DNA of 64,000 nucleotides from Paraniabella defluvii (GTDB taxonomy: Bacteria; Bacteroidota; Bacteroidia; Chitinophagales; Chitinophagaceae). The stretch covers positions 1,488,001 through 1,552,000 of the forward strand of contig CP079215.1 of the NCBI GenBank assembly GCA_019316985.1, read 5' to 3'. The notes beneath the pieces were generated by a model. That model was not told where the DNA came from and made no database searches. It worked only from the letters and a program-made list of their open reading frames with translations. Position numbers and translations under genes: made by a program. This document shows, one piece after another, positions 1-10,239 of this stretch (within the stretch, counting starts at the first letter, position 1; each line of letters begins with the position of its first letter).

Positions 1-722
1 TTGATTAAAACCGGTCAGCTCGTTTTATCTGTCGATTATGCCGACTCTACGCTTGTTCGAAAGAATGGAGTATTAACCGAATACCACGGCAATGGCCAAC
101 TGGCCAGATTAATTCATTACAGAAACGACGTACAGGAGGGTTCAGCCTTAAAGTGGAATGTGCAGGGACAAATGATCGATTCGGCTCATTTTGTTTCAGG
201 CAGGCAGGTATCTATATGCCGATATAATTACGCGCAAAACACTTTGGTAAATACTGAGTTAGTAGATGAGAACCGGAGCCTGTTTCAGCAAGAATGGTAT
301 CACCCGGGAGGTCATATGTCGAAAAAGTGGTTTTTATCGCAAACCTGGGACAGGTGATCACCTACGATAAGAATGGTGTGCAGCTTTCTTCAGATAGTGT
401 GTTTACCAGAAAGCGCACCAGTGCTGAGTTTAAGGGAGGGCCTTCTGCATGGAGAACTTACCTGGAAAGAACCCTAAATGCAAAGGTTCCTGTCTCCAAA
501 GGCGCACCGCCCGGAGTTCACACGGTGAAGATTAGGTTCATCATTAATAAGGATGGTACCGTTAGCGATATTAAGCCTGATACCCAGGTAGGTTATGGCA
601 TGGAAGAAGAGGCCGTGAACGTCATCAGCTCCTCTTCGAAAAAATGGATTCCGGCGACCGAATATGGCTTACCCGTCAGGTCTTACAGAGTTCAGCCTAT
701 CAGCTTCAGTATCTTCATGTAG
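1..722 (+). CDS. TonB C-terminal-domain protein (5' truncated, one frameshift)
   Basis: The N-terminus lies before the window. The first ~105 residues visible are beta-rich, with MORN-like turns such as NGVLTEYHGNGQLA. The C-terminal ~75 residues look like a TonB C-terminal domain (VKIRFIINKDGTVSDIK, then a conserved KKWIPA segment), the fold that energy transducers use to contact outer-membrane receptors. The frame breaks in the A run at 322-326; adding one A joins both parts as ...MSKKVVFIANLGQ.... A full-length paralogue lies at 51766-52673 with the same layout, including the shared ADSVFTR-like linker. Proteins of this layout in Bacteroidota are usually secreted and of unknown role. Family call is firm; function is not. 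Confidence 0.8.
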
Positions 723-759
723 AGCAGCTTTTTTAATGATTAAATCGGCAATTCCTGTT

Positions 760-767
760 TATTTTTG
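760..767 (+). promoter_or_regulatory. Bacteroidota -7 box (TATTTTTG)
   Basis: TATTTTTG matches the Bacteroidota -7 consensus TAnnTTTG and ends four bases before the start codon of the FrnE-like gene at 772. If it is used, the transcript would be leaderless or nearly so. A single short box is weak evidence alone. Confidence 0.35.
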
Positions 768-771
768 CAGG

Positions 772-1436
772 ATGACTATTTATTATTGTTATGATGCGCA
801 CTGTGGCTGGTGTTATGGATTTAGTAAAGTGATCAGCCGGTTAGCCACTGAGTATCAAAATCATTTTCACTTCGAGGTGTTAAGCGGGGCATGATCCCCA
901 AAGAATCTGCCAGGCCCATTAAAGCTATGGCTGGCTATATTGGCGAAGCATACCATAGAGTGGAGGAACTGGCAGGGGTGAAATTTGGCGCTGATTATCT
1001 CTGGCATATCCAAAACCCCGATGATAGCGACTGGTTTCCCGAATCGTTAACACCTGCAATAGCCCTTTGCATTTTTAAAGAGTACCAACCCGAACAGCAG
1101 GTAGCCATAGCAGCCGATTTTCAAAAAGCATTGTTTGAAGAAGGGCGCGACCTGAGCGATGGAGAAGCCTACCGCCATTTACTGGAAAAATATAACATAC
1201 CTGTTGACGCTTTTTATGAAAAGCTGAAAGACCCTGCCTATGCCGAAAAAGCAAGGTATGAATTTGCCTTATGCGCACAGCTGCAGGTAACCGGTTTTCC
1301 CAAATTATTATTACAGGTAAACGACACTAAATTTTATTTGGTAGCTGAGGGTTATACGCCATACGACACACTCAATGCCAGGCTGGAAAAAATTTTGCAG
1401 GAACTATCTGCAACAAACCAGGGAACCACCAATTAA
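772..1436 (+). CDS. DsbA-family FrnE-like thiol oxidoreductase (one frameshift)
   Basis: A protein of about 221 residues beginning MTIYYCYDAHCGWCYGF. The CGWC motif near residues 11-14 is the thioredoxin-fold redox pair of the FrnE/DsbA-like family (COG3531 type). The helical insertion and a cis-Pro region (VTGFPKLLL) follow. No signal peptide is visible, so it is probably cytoplasmic, as for FrnE proteins linked to oxidative-stress tolerance. The frame breaks in the G run at 886-889; one extra G gives ...VLSGGMIPK.... The ATG at 772 is chosen because an earlier in-frame start would add unrelated sequence from the preceding gene. A TATTTTTG box lies four bases upstream, suggesting a very short or absent leader. 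Confidence 0.85.
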
Positions 1437-1459
1437 TACCGCACAGCTATTACAAAAAG

Positions 1460-2177
1460 ATGACTACTGAAGATTTACAAACTATTGATTTTGCAGAGGG
1501 CGCTGTGTTATTGATCGATAAGCCACTGGACTGGACCTCTTTCGACGCAGTAAGAAAAATACGTAACCTGGTCCGCATTAAGAAAGTGGGCCACGCCGGA
1601 ACATTAGATCCGTTAGCCAGCGGGCTGCTGATTGTTTGTACCGGTAAGTTTACCAAAAAGATCAACGAGTATATGGCGCAGGAAAAAGAATACACCGGAA
1701 CCTTTACCCTGGGCGCTACCACACCTACCTATGACCTGGAAAGTGAGCCTGTAAATAGGCAGCCTATCGATCATTTATCAGTAAATGATATAGAGAACGC
1801 CACTGCGGGTTTCCTGGGCGAAATTGACCAGGTACCACCTATTCATTCTGCCATAAAAATAGATGGTAAAAGAGTGTATGAGCTGGCACGAAAAGGAGTA
1901 GATGTAAAGCTGGAACCCCGTAAAATAACGATCAAAGAATTTGAAGATAGATGCATCTAACCTGCCGGTTGTATCATTTAGAGTGGTTTGTACAACGGGC
2001 ACTTATATACGCAGCCTGGCCAATGATTTTGGTGCAGCCCTTGGCTGTGGCGCTTATTTAAGCAGCCTGCGCCGTACCCGCATAGGCGCTTTTACTACGG
2101 ATGACGCTGTATCTATGGAAGACTTTGAAAAAGCCATGCGCGAAAGAAAAGCAAAAGCTGCTGCGGGTCAGCAATAA
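1460..2177 (+). CDS. truB: tRNA pseudouridine(55) synthase TruB (one frameshift)
   Basis: TruB converts U55 in the tRNA T-loop to pseudouridine. The protein is about 238 residues, the short form typical of Bacteroidota. It has the N-terminal LLIDKPLDWTSFD motif, the catalytic-Asp motif GHAGTLDPLASGLL (residues ~47-60), the Y-containing motif ALRKGV-like KRVYELARKG, and the GTYIRSLANDFG arginine motif after the break. The frame shifts near 1942-1950, where one surplus base separates ...KEFE from IDASNLPVVSF. In many Bacteroidota truB follows ftsX-DUF3098-uppP; here that trio lies 41 kb away. It follows the FrnE-like gene by 23 bases and may be cotranscribed with it. Confidence 0.95.
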
Positions 2178-2271
2178 ATATCATTGGGTATATTTCTTAA
2201 ACCAGTTTAAGTTTAAAGGTTACAGGTGTTGCCATCTTTGTAGTGAACCAACAACATTTAAACAATAACAA

Positions 2272-2711
2272 ATGGAAAAAAGAGTAAACATCTACGAAAC
2301 AGAACCCGCCGGTTATAAAGCTATGCTGGGCCTGGAAGGATACCTGGCTGGTACCCAGTTAACAAAAACGCATAAGGAGCTGATCAAAATAAGGGCCTCT
2401 CAAATCAATGGCTGTGCCTTTTGTATTGATATGCACACCAAAGATGCCTTAAAGAATGGAGAAACCAACCAGCGCATCTTCCTGCTGAACGCATGGCGCG
2501 AAACAGATCTTTTTCTGCAGAAGAAAAAGCAATACTGGCAATCACCGAAGAAATGACGCTGATTCACCAGCATGGCTTGTCTGATGCCAGCTACCAGCAG
2601 GCTTTACAATTCTTTGATAAAAATTATGTGGCCCAGATCATATTGGCGGTGGTAACTATCAATGCCTGGAACCGCATTGCTATTAGCACCCAACTGGAAG
2701 TGCCGAGGTAA
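2272..2711 (+). CDS. AhpD-like carboxymuconolactone decarboxylase family protein (one frameshift)
   Basis: A helical protein of about 146 residues with the AhpD-core motif NGCAFCIDMHTKDAL (residues ~43-57), where the CxxC pair and downstream His carry peroxidase-type thiol chemistry. The N-terminus MEKRVNIYETEP is typical of small alkylhydroperoxidase-family proteins in Bacteroidota. The frame breaks in the T run at 2510-2514; one extra T joins ...WRETDLF to SAEEKAILAI. Exact substrate is unknown; likely a peroxide or small electrophile. It stands alone, ahead of a hairpin terminator shared with the convergent patatin gene. Confidence 0.88.
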
Positions 2712-2721
2712 TTATGCTATT

Positions 2722-2762
2722 AAAGGAAGCAGCAGGCTTTGTATGCTGCCTCCTTTATTTAT
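2722..2762. terminator. Hairpin between convergent genes
   Basis: Arms AAAGGAAGCAGCA and TGCTGCCTCCTTT flank a nine-base loop, followed by TTTATTT. It lies between the AhpD-like gene (+) and the patatin gene (-) and could terminate transcription from both sides. Confidence 0.7.
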
Positions 2763-2768
2763 CAGCCC

Positions 2769-4232
2769 TCAATTGCTCACTGCCCCAGCCTTTGTTCCGT
2801 CTATCGTTGCCTGCATAAAAGCCCGGTCGTTTTTATACTCCTCCCAATTGAATTGTAAAAGGAAATTCGTAGCAGCTTCTGCCCCTCTTTCAAACATGGC
2901 CAGCTTTTCGGTATCGGTAATAAAAAAATTCAGCCAGTTGTATTCTGCCAGAGGTATGGAGCCAATTCCTTTTGAATAAACCTTATTCTTCAACTGGAAG
3001 TCTTTGTCGTAATAATTCCGGATGGTATTAAAAATACGGCCGAAATAACCCATAATGGTCCAGCTGTCCGCATGTTTGGATTTATCTTCCGGGGCGGAGT
3101 CGTCCAGGTCGATACCAAAAGAAGGTAGCCGTGGAACCGTAACTTTCGGGTTATAAAAGATATTTATGGGGAAGTTAGAGAGGATGCCACCATCTACAAA
3201 ACGGGCTACGGAGGGCGGATCATCTTCATCAAAAATCTCCTTCCATTGCGTCCTTATTTCGGGCAGATGGCAGGGAATATCTTTTATAAAATAAGATTCA
3301 AAAAACATAGGGATAGACATGGAGGCCCGCACAAAGCCGGCAGGATGCAGGTCGTCTTTTTCCCTGGTACGAAACAATCCCGCCATAGCCGGGAACTCAA
3401 TTTTGTTCTGGGTAACCAGTTCGGAAGTGATCAATGTGATATCACCTTTTAAACCAGCCATGCCCTGCGGATGATCATGCCGTAAATGCAAACCAGGAAT
3501 ATCCTGTGCAGCCTTATTAACCAGGTCGGTAGTATTCAATACGCCATTATCGCGCATTTGCTTTTCAATCCAGTTATAAAAAAATGACCCGGGTTGATCC
3601 CATAGCCTGCTGTTTTAAATTTTCGGATCAGCTTTAAAATATAATGAACCAATTCTCCAATAATAATCATTACTACTACCAGGGCAAATAACAAAGAGCG
3701 GCTCAGGTTCAGCAGCCCTTCATTTTTCTGAACCAGGATCAACGAAACAATGCTGCCGGCAAGCAATAAAGTAAACAGGCCAATAATGCCAATAGCTACA
3801 TTACGAACCCGTTGAAAATATTTTTATGAGTAATAAATCTTTTGATCATCCAGCGGGCGACAGGATGCCCGTCAACCAAATCAAAAAAATTAAGATTGGT
3901 AATGGCATCCAGCACACGGCCCGATTTTTCTTCCTGCTTTTTACCAATAACCGTCAACATTGCCGTGTTAATAGCCCCGCGCTGGTGCCGGCCATTCTCA
4001 GGAAACGAATGCCCATCTGCTCCAGAATATAAGTATACCCTACGAGGGCAACGCCTAAAACCCCTCCGCCCTTTTGCACCAGGTTTACATATTGATGGCC
4101 ATCAGCGTCCAGCACATCAGATACCACAAAGGGCTTCCCGTTAGGGCTGAAAGCCTCCCGCAGCTTTTTTAAATGATTCTGCACTTTGGGGCTGTTCGTA
4201 AAGTCCTGAACGGTGATTTTGGGAGTAGACAT
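2769..4232 (-). CDS. Patatin-like phospholipase with hydrophobic insertion (three frameshifts)
   Basis: Patatins are Ser-Asp dyad lipid acyl hydrolases. Reading from 4232, the protein (~488 residues) shows the glycine-rich oxyanion loop KGGGVLGVALVG, the nucleophile elbow GTSAG, and after a long gap the catalytic-Asp motif VDGGILSNFP. Between Ser and Asp lies an insertion with two hydrophobic stretches (IGIIGLFTLLLAGSIVSL and LLFALVVVMIIIGELVHYI), predicted as a membrane hairpin. Frame breaks fall at C3975-3978, near 3821-3825 and near 3588-3593; each is repaired by one base. The start ATG at 4232 has no competing upstream start. Substrate is unknown, presumably membrane phospholipid. Confidence 0.87.
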
Positions 4233-4424
4233 TGTAGCGGCTTTATTGTATTTTCCGGGCGTTTTTATTCAATGTTTTGTAACCTTATTGGGTTATTGAA
4301 GGTAAAAAGATCTGGTTGAAATATGCTTTGCGTTACATCGCCAATTCGAGCTATCAATGTAAGCCGTCTTTAAAGTATATTTAGAGAGGCTAAATTATAA
4401 TCTCTTCACATTAAACATCAATAT

Positions 4425-6571
4425 ATGAAGCCGGCTCATTGTATATTAGCTATTTTTACGATTTTATTTTACCTACAAAAATCAAGCGCACAAATGACCG
4501 CTGTAAAATGGCCTGATCAACCCTACCCGACGCCCGCTAAAAAAACGCATACCAGAGATATTCATGGCGACAAAGTGAACGATGATTATTACTGGATGAT
4601 CGACTACTTTAAAAAAGGACCCGATAGCAACGAGGTAGTTCAATACCTGGAAGCAGAGAACCAATATTTGGATACTATGATGGCGGATACCAAAGCCCTG
4701 CAGGAAACGCTGTTTAAAGAAATGCGCGGACGCATCAAAGAGCAGGATCAAATGGTGCCCTATTTTAAGAATGGTTATTTTTATTATCGCCGTACAGAAA
4801 CCGGCAAACAGTATTATAAGCTCTGCCGGAAAAAGGGTTCCCTGTCTGCCCCGGAAGAGATACTGCTGGATGTGGATGCGATGGCAGAAAAACATGCCTA
4901 CTATTCAATAGCCGGCGCTGCCGTGAGCCCTGATAGCTGGCTGGTTTTTGGAGAAGACACCGTAAGCCGCAGGCAGTACTCGGTAATGGTTAAGAACCTT
5001 ACTACCGGCGTTATCATTCCACAAGGTATTACAAATACCAGTGATGACTATGTTTGGGCTGCGGATAATAAAACCATATTCTATATCTCCAATAACCCGC
5101 TCACGCTGTTGTCTGAAAAAGTATGGCGCCATACCATTAACGAGCCTGCGACAGGCGATGTACTGGTATACGAGGAAAAAGCAATAATAACTATCTCGGA
5201 CTTCATAAAACCAAAGCAGACAACTATATCCTGATCAGCTCGGGCAATTTTACCAACTCCGAAATACGTTACCTGGCGGCCAATCAGCCATCCAGCAACT
5301 TCAATGTTTTCCAGGAAAGAATGGATAGCGTATTGTATGAAGTAGATGCGGATACCGAACAGTTCTATATCGTTAATAATAACAAAGCATTGAACTTTAA
5401 AGTGTCTACTGCACCATTCAATGCAACCGATGTACGCATTGGAAGGATTACGTGCCGCATCGCTCCGATGTATTGGTGGAGGAAATAACCCTGACTAAAG
5501 GTTTTGTGATCGTAAAGTCCAAGAAAAATGGCCTGGACCAGTTTCAGGTATTATCTAAAGATGAGAAAGAAAACAAACTGATTCCTTTTGAAGATGCGGT
5601 TTACACCGCCTCCTTCTCTTCTAATGCAGACTACAATGCTACGCAACTCAGGTATAGCTATAGCTCGCCCGTAACGCCTAATAGTGTTTATGATTATAAT
5701 TTGGCAACCGGGCAAAAACATTATTAAAGCAGCAGGAAATACCCAGCGGCTATAATAAAGACGAGTATACTACCGAAAGGGTTTATGTAACGGCTAAAGA
5801 TGGCTCGAAGGTTCCCCTGTCCATTGCCTATAAAAAGGGATTTAAAAAAGATGGCACACAACCTTTTTTACTGATTGGCTACGGCAGCTATGGTTTTTCT
5901 TATCCCACTTACTTTAACGCCAACCTGGTAAGCCTGATGAACAGGGGCTTTGCTTACGGCATCGCGCATATAAGAGGCGGGCAGGAAATGGGCCGCCAAT
6001 GGTATGAGGATGGCCGGTTGATGAAAAAGAAAACACGTTCACCGACTTTATCGATTGTGCCTCTTATCTCGTAAAAGAAAAATATACATCACCAGCGCAT
6101 TTATACGCCAACGGAGGCAGCGCAGGCGGCCTGCTGATGGGCGCTGTAGCCAATATGGGCGGCGAACTTTTCAACGGTATTATAGCTGATGTACCTTTTG
6201 TGGATGTGGTGAACACGATGCTCGATCCTACCATTCCACTTACTACCAACGAATATGACCAGTGGGGTAACCCGGAAACCAGTAAAGAAGCTTATTTGTA
6301 CATGAAGTCCTATTCTCCCTATGAGAATATTGAAAAGAAAGCCTACCCCAATATACTGGCAACAACGGGGCTGCATGATAGCCAGGTGCAATATTTTGAG
6401 CCGGCCAAATGGGTGCCCAAGCTGCGTGACCTGAAAACCAATAATAGTGTGATTTTTTTACGTACCAATATGGATTACGGTCATGGAGGTGCTTCCGGCC
6501 GGTTTGATTACTTAAAGGAAGATGCACTGCGTTATGCGTTTTTATTAAAGCTGGAGGGGATAACAAAATAA
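4425..6571 (+). CDS. Secreted prolyl oligopeptidase, S9A family (four frameshifts)
   Basis: About 716 residues. An N-terminal signal peptide (MKPAHCILAIFTILFYLQ, cleavage after SSA) precedes the S9A N-terminal segment (PYPTPAKKTHTRDIHGDKV, then DDYYWMID), a beta-propeller, and an alpha/beta-hydrolase domain. The nucleophile lies in NGGSAGGLLMG (Ser codon 6119-6121), the Asp in GLHDSQVQY and the His in DYGHGG. It should act in the periplasm or outside the cell on short, often basic- or proline-containing peptides (oligopeptidase B/POP group). Frame breaks fall in A runs at 5176-5180, 5714-5718 and 6024-6034 and near 5443; all need one added base. The end is set by the stop after LKLEGITK. Confidence 0.93.
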
Positions 6572-6597
6572 GCCACGCTAAAAACGTGGCTCATTAT
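6571..6597. terminator. Hairpin between S9 peptidase and korA
   Basis: AGCCACG and CGTGGCT pair across a seven-base loop directly after the stop of the S9 peptidase. The T-tract is weak, so this is a probable rather than certain terminator for the convergent pair. Confidence 0.5.
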
Positions 6598-6614
6598 ATT
6601 TGAAAGAAGCAATT

Positions 6615-8475
6615 TTATACAACCTGTTCCTGTATAAAGTATTTGTCCAGCTCTTCTACCAGCTCATGCTTAGTAATTGGTATACCCATGATCTTATGGT
6701 ATCCTTTCGCATCTACCAAGTACTGGTCGCGGATAATTTTAATCAGCTGGCCGTTATTGATCTCTGGAATAACCACATGCTCAAAATTGCGGATAATTTC
6801 ACCCAGGTTTTTGGGGAAGGGGCGTAAATGACGCAAATGCGCATGGCTTACACTTTTACCCTGCGCCTGTAATTCCGCTACCGCAGATTTAATGGCTCCA
6901 TACGTAGAACCCCAGCCAATTACCAGTACTTTGCCTTTATCGGCTCCGCTGTCAATTTTCTGATCGGGTATATGATCGGCAATCTTATCTACTTTCTCCT
7001 GGCGGATCTTCACCATCGTCTGGTGATTCTCGGGGTCGTAGCTGATATTACCGGTTATATTTTGTTTTTCGATACCGCCAATCCGGTGTTCCAGTCCGGG
7101 TGTACCAGGCACTGCCCATGGACGCACCAGGTTTTCGTCCCTTAAATAAGGTTGAAATTTATCTTCGTGATCCCATAGCTCTGTTTTGAATTTTACGTGG
7201 ATAGGCGCGAGCGTTTCCTCCGTTGGGAAACGCCAGGGCTCTGCACCATTGGCAATATATCCGTCGCTGAGGAAGATAACCGGCGTCATGTGTTGTACGC
7301 TTATTTTAACGGCTTCATAAACCGCATCGAAACAATCAGCAGGGCTGCTTGCGGCAATTACCGGCATAGGGCATTCCCCGTTTCGGCCGTAATAGGCCTG
7401 TAACAGATCCGACTGCTCGGTTTTGGTAGGCAATCCGGTTGAAGGTCCGCCACGTTGTACGTTGATAATCACCAAAGGAATTTCCAGCATCACTGCCAGT
7501 CCCATGGCTTCTGTCTTAAGCGCCATACCAGGCCCCGAAGTAGTAGTAACACCCAGGGCGCCGCCGTAAGAAGCGCCTATAGCTGCTGTAATAGCCGCAA
7601 TTTCGTCTTCAGCCTGGAAAGTACGGATACCAAAATTCTTGTGGCGACTCAGCTCGTGCAGGATATCGCTGGCAGGTGTAATAGGGTATGTACCTAAGAA
7701 CATAGGCAGGCCGCTCTTGGTAGAGGCTGCAATCAAACCCAGCGCCAGCGATTGATTACCCATAATAGAACGGTAGGTTCCGGGCTCTATCCTTGCTTTT
7801 TCAACTTTGTAAGTAGTGGTAAATGTTTCGGTAGTATCGCCGTAATTGTAACCGGCTTTTAAGGCTTTGATATTGCTGTCTAAAATATCTTGCTTTTTAG
7901 AAAACTTCTCCGTTAAAAAGCTGATCGTGTGTTTCCATATCCCGGTTGTACATCCAGTACAAAAAACCCAGGATGAACATATTTTTGCCCGGTCTTTTTC
8001 CTTGGTGCCTAAAGTGAACTCCTTCAGCGCCTCGCGGGTGAGCTTGGTTACATCTATTTTTATAAGTTCATAACCTTCCAGGCTGCCATTTTCAATAGGG
8101 TTTACACCGTCCGGGTAATTTGCCAGGCGCAGGTTTTTAGAGTCAAAGCCATCTGTGTTGGCAATGATCCGTCCGCCTTTTTAAGACTTTTAAGATTGGC
8201 TTTCAATGCAGCAGCATTCATCGCTACCAGCACATCACATTCATCTCCAGGTGTATATATATGATCTGACGAAAAACGTAGCTGGAAACCACTCACCCCG
8301 GGAATGGTACCCTGCGGGGCCTGATTTCCGCCGGGAAATCGGGAAAAGTGGATAAATCGGCGCCTAATAAAGCGGTATTGGTAGTAAACTGGGTGCCTGT
8401 AAGCTGCATTCCATCGCCACTGTCACCCGCAAATTTGATCACTACATCCTTTAAAACTTCCTGTGTTCTGTTCAT
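6615..8475 (-). CDS. korA: 2-oxoacid:acceptor oxidoreductase, alpha subunit KorA-type (several frameshifts)
   Basis: About 620 residues in the fused gamma-alpha order. The first 190 residues form the gamma domain ([19 protein letters not shown]). The pyrimidine-binding/alpha domain follows ([10 protein letters not shown], then [15 protein letters not shown] and [17 protein letters not shown]). The C-terminal domain carries [11 protein letters not shown]. With a TPP-binding beta subunit, the enzyme oxidises 2-oxoacids such as 2-oxoglutarate to acyl-CoA with ferredoxin. No korB is visible on either side (next genes are an S9 peptidase and ridA), so the partner must be encoded elsewhere. Frame breaks lie near 8295, 8180 and in 7765-7960. 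The start is ATG 8475 ([10 protein letters not shown]). Confidence 0.92.
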
Positions 8476-8559
8476 GCCTCAAAAATTGGGGCACAAAGGT
8501 ACGAAAGTTCAGAGGTTGGTCTCTTTTATTTTACGAAGCGCTGACAAAAAGGGAAGAGG

Positions 8560-8630
8560 GCAGTTTATAGCTGACAGCTGACGGGTACTCATAACTGGCA
8601 GCTGCCATCTGCCAACTTACAGCTACCGCA
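8560..8630. repeat. Intergenic 'agctgacagctg' type repeat
   Basis: The interval between korA and ridA holds short reiterated units (TAGCTGACAGCTGAC, CTGGCAGCTGCCATCTGCC, TACAGCTACC). Such CAGCTG-rich strings recur between genes in many Bacteroidota genomes. I see no coding potential here. Confidence 0.45.
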
Positions 8631-9003
8631 CCGCTATCATGCTGATTTCTACATTCACAAACTTCGGCAAAGCCGACACCTGTACTGTTTCCCTGGCAGG
8701 GAAATCGGCCGTAAAGTATTGCCCGTAAACTTCATTAATTTCAGCAAATCGCTTCATATCTGTGATAAAGATGGTTGTTTTTACCACGTTGGAGAAATCA
8801 AGACCGGCTTCGGCTAAAATAGCGTGCAGGTTCTTCATACATTGATGGGTTTCATCCTGTAAGCTTGCATTGCTGAGCTCTCCTGTTTGAGGGTTTATTG
8901 CAATCTGCCCCGATATATATAGCGTATCGCCGGCAAAAACGGCCTGGTTGTAAGGCCCGATAGGAGCCGGAGCATTACCGGTTGTAATTATTTGTTTTTC
9001 CAT
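8623..9003 (-). CDS. ridA: RidA family reactive intermediate deaminase
   Basis: An intact 126-residue protein, the normal RidA length. It has the N-terminal MEKQIITTGNAPAPIGPYNQ segment, LYISGQIAINPQTGEL, the catalytic Arg in FPARETVQVSALP and the C-terminal Glu in VEISMIAVR. RidA trimers hydrolyse reactive enamines/imines made by PLP dehydratases, protecting PLP enzymes in the cytoplasm. I choose ATG 9003, not an in-frame start 14 codons upstream, because MEKQII matches the family N-terminus. This is one of the few genes in the window without a frame break. Confidence 0.96.
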   Translation of the reverse strand: MEKQIITTGNAPAPIGPYNQAVFAGDTLYISGQIAINPQTGELSNASLQDETHQCMKNLHAILAEAGLDFSNVVKTTIFITDMKRFAEINEVYGQYFTADFPARETVQVSALPKFVNVEISMIAVR

Positions 9004-9138
9004 GAAATCAATTGAAAGGTACCTGCAATTGTACAAAAGAACCATTGAAAAAACAATTTCTACGAAGTTTTACTTCTTTTTAAAACTTTAAATGTATTTC
9101 CGACATATTTTAAACAATATTCATTTTTTTTTGCAGGA

Positions 9139-9815
9139 ATGCTTCTTTTAAATATAGATACAGCGATTGACAAAGGCTCTTTCTGCCTTAGCAGGAATGA
9201 GGAGGTAATTGCTTTTGATATAACCACGAGCAGGAACGACCAGGCCGGGTGGTTACACCAGGCCATTCAGTCGGCTTTTAAAAATAACAACATCAGTTTC
9301 AGTGAACTGAGCGCCGTGGCGGTAAGTAATGGCCCCGGGTCCTATACCGGTTTAAGAATAGGGCTTTCCACTGCAAAAGGTCTTTGTTATGCATTAAACA
9401 AGCCGTTAGTTTGCCTCAATACACTACAAATTATTGCGGCTGCAGCGGAGTTACAGGCCAAGCGCTATATTTGCCCAATGATTGATGCGCGCCGTATGGA
9501 AGTGTTCACAGCGCTGTTTGATAAAAATCTGGTTCCGGTAAAAGAGCCCTTTGCCACGATATTGAACGAGGAGAGTTTTTCAGACATCTTACAAAAAGAC
9601 CATATACTGTTCACAGGCAATGGTAGTGAAAAATTCAGATCATTGATTAAAGACAATGTTAATGCTGAAATAGTGGAAATTGATATTGACGCACGGAACA
9701 TGGTGGCCCTTTAAAAAAAAAAAAAAAAAATTATCAGGAAAAAAATTTTTCAGATGTTGCATATTGTGAACCATATTACGTTAAAGATGTATATATATCT
9801 AAAAAAGAAATATAA
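9139..9815 (+). CDS. tsaB: tRNA t6A biosynthesis protein TsaB (break in an 18-A run)
   Basis: TsaB is the inactive-ASKHA partner of TsaD in making N6-threonylcarbamoyladenosine on tRNA. The protein starts MLLLNIDTAIDKGSFCLS and carries the GPGSYTGLRIGLSTAKGL motif (residues ~68-85). The first frame ends at 9714, but after the A run at 9713-9730 the next frame reads NYQEKNFSDVAYCEPYYVKD, the expected TsaB C-terminus (DVAYxEPxYxKD), ending at 9815. Total is about 225 residues, normal for the family. The 18-A tract is unusually long and would encode a poly-Lys stretch where relatives have only a few residues. Confidence 0.93.
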
Positions 9816-9879
9816 ATAGCATAGCAATAAATCATTTTTAAGCTGGTATTTTTAAACCCTCTAAACACGATCATTTATA

Positions 9880-10217
9880 ATGAGCAATTATCACATTTCC
9901 TTTGGAGTAAAAGAAAGCCCCGGAGAAGACCTAACGCTGGATACTCTGGCTATAAAAAAGCCGCACTGATTTTGCGCGCCTTTAATCATAAATTACGGCA
10001 ACAGATACTTAAACTCATTGATAACCAAGAGAAAGTAACGGTAACTGAAATTTATGTAAAATTAAGAATTGAACAATCTGTTGCTTCTCAACACCTGGCA
10101 ATTCTGAGGAAAGCAGATTTTGTAAAAACTGAGCGCGACGGAAAATTTATTTACTATACAGTAAATACCCAACGCATGAAAGATCTTAACAAATTTGTTG
10201 GAGAACTCCTATCGTAA
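9880..10217 (+). CDS. ArsR-family winged-helix regulator (one frameshift)
   Basis: About 112 residues. The helix-turn-helix core is plain: RQQILKLIDNQEKVTVTEIY, then VASQHLAILRKADFVKTERD and the wing GKFIYYTVN. Relatives repress metal- or sulfide-responsive genes. No clear metal-binding cysteine cluster (such as CxC in helix 3) is visible, so the effector is unknown. A short start (ATG 9880, MSNYHISFGVKESPGED) in another frame joins to ...YKKAALILRAFNHKL if one base is restored near 9948-9952; a TTG start at 9972 is the alternative. The rhodanese gene begins 22 bases downstream, suggesting a two-gene unit. Confidence 0.85.
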
Positions 10218-10239
10218 CTTTTTATAATATTTATCAGGC

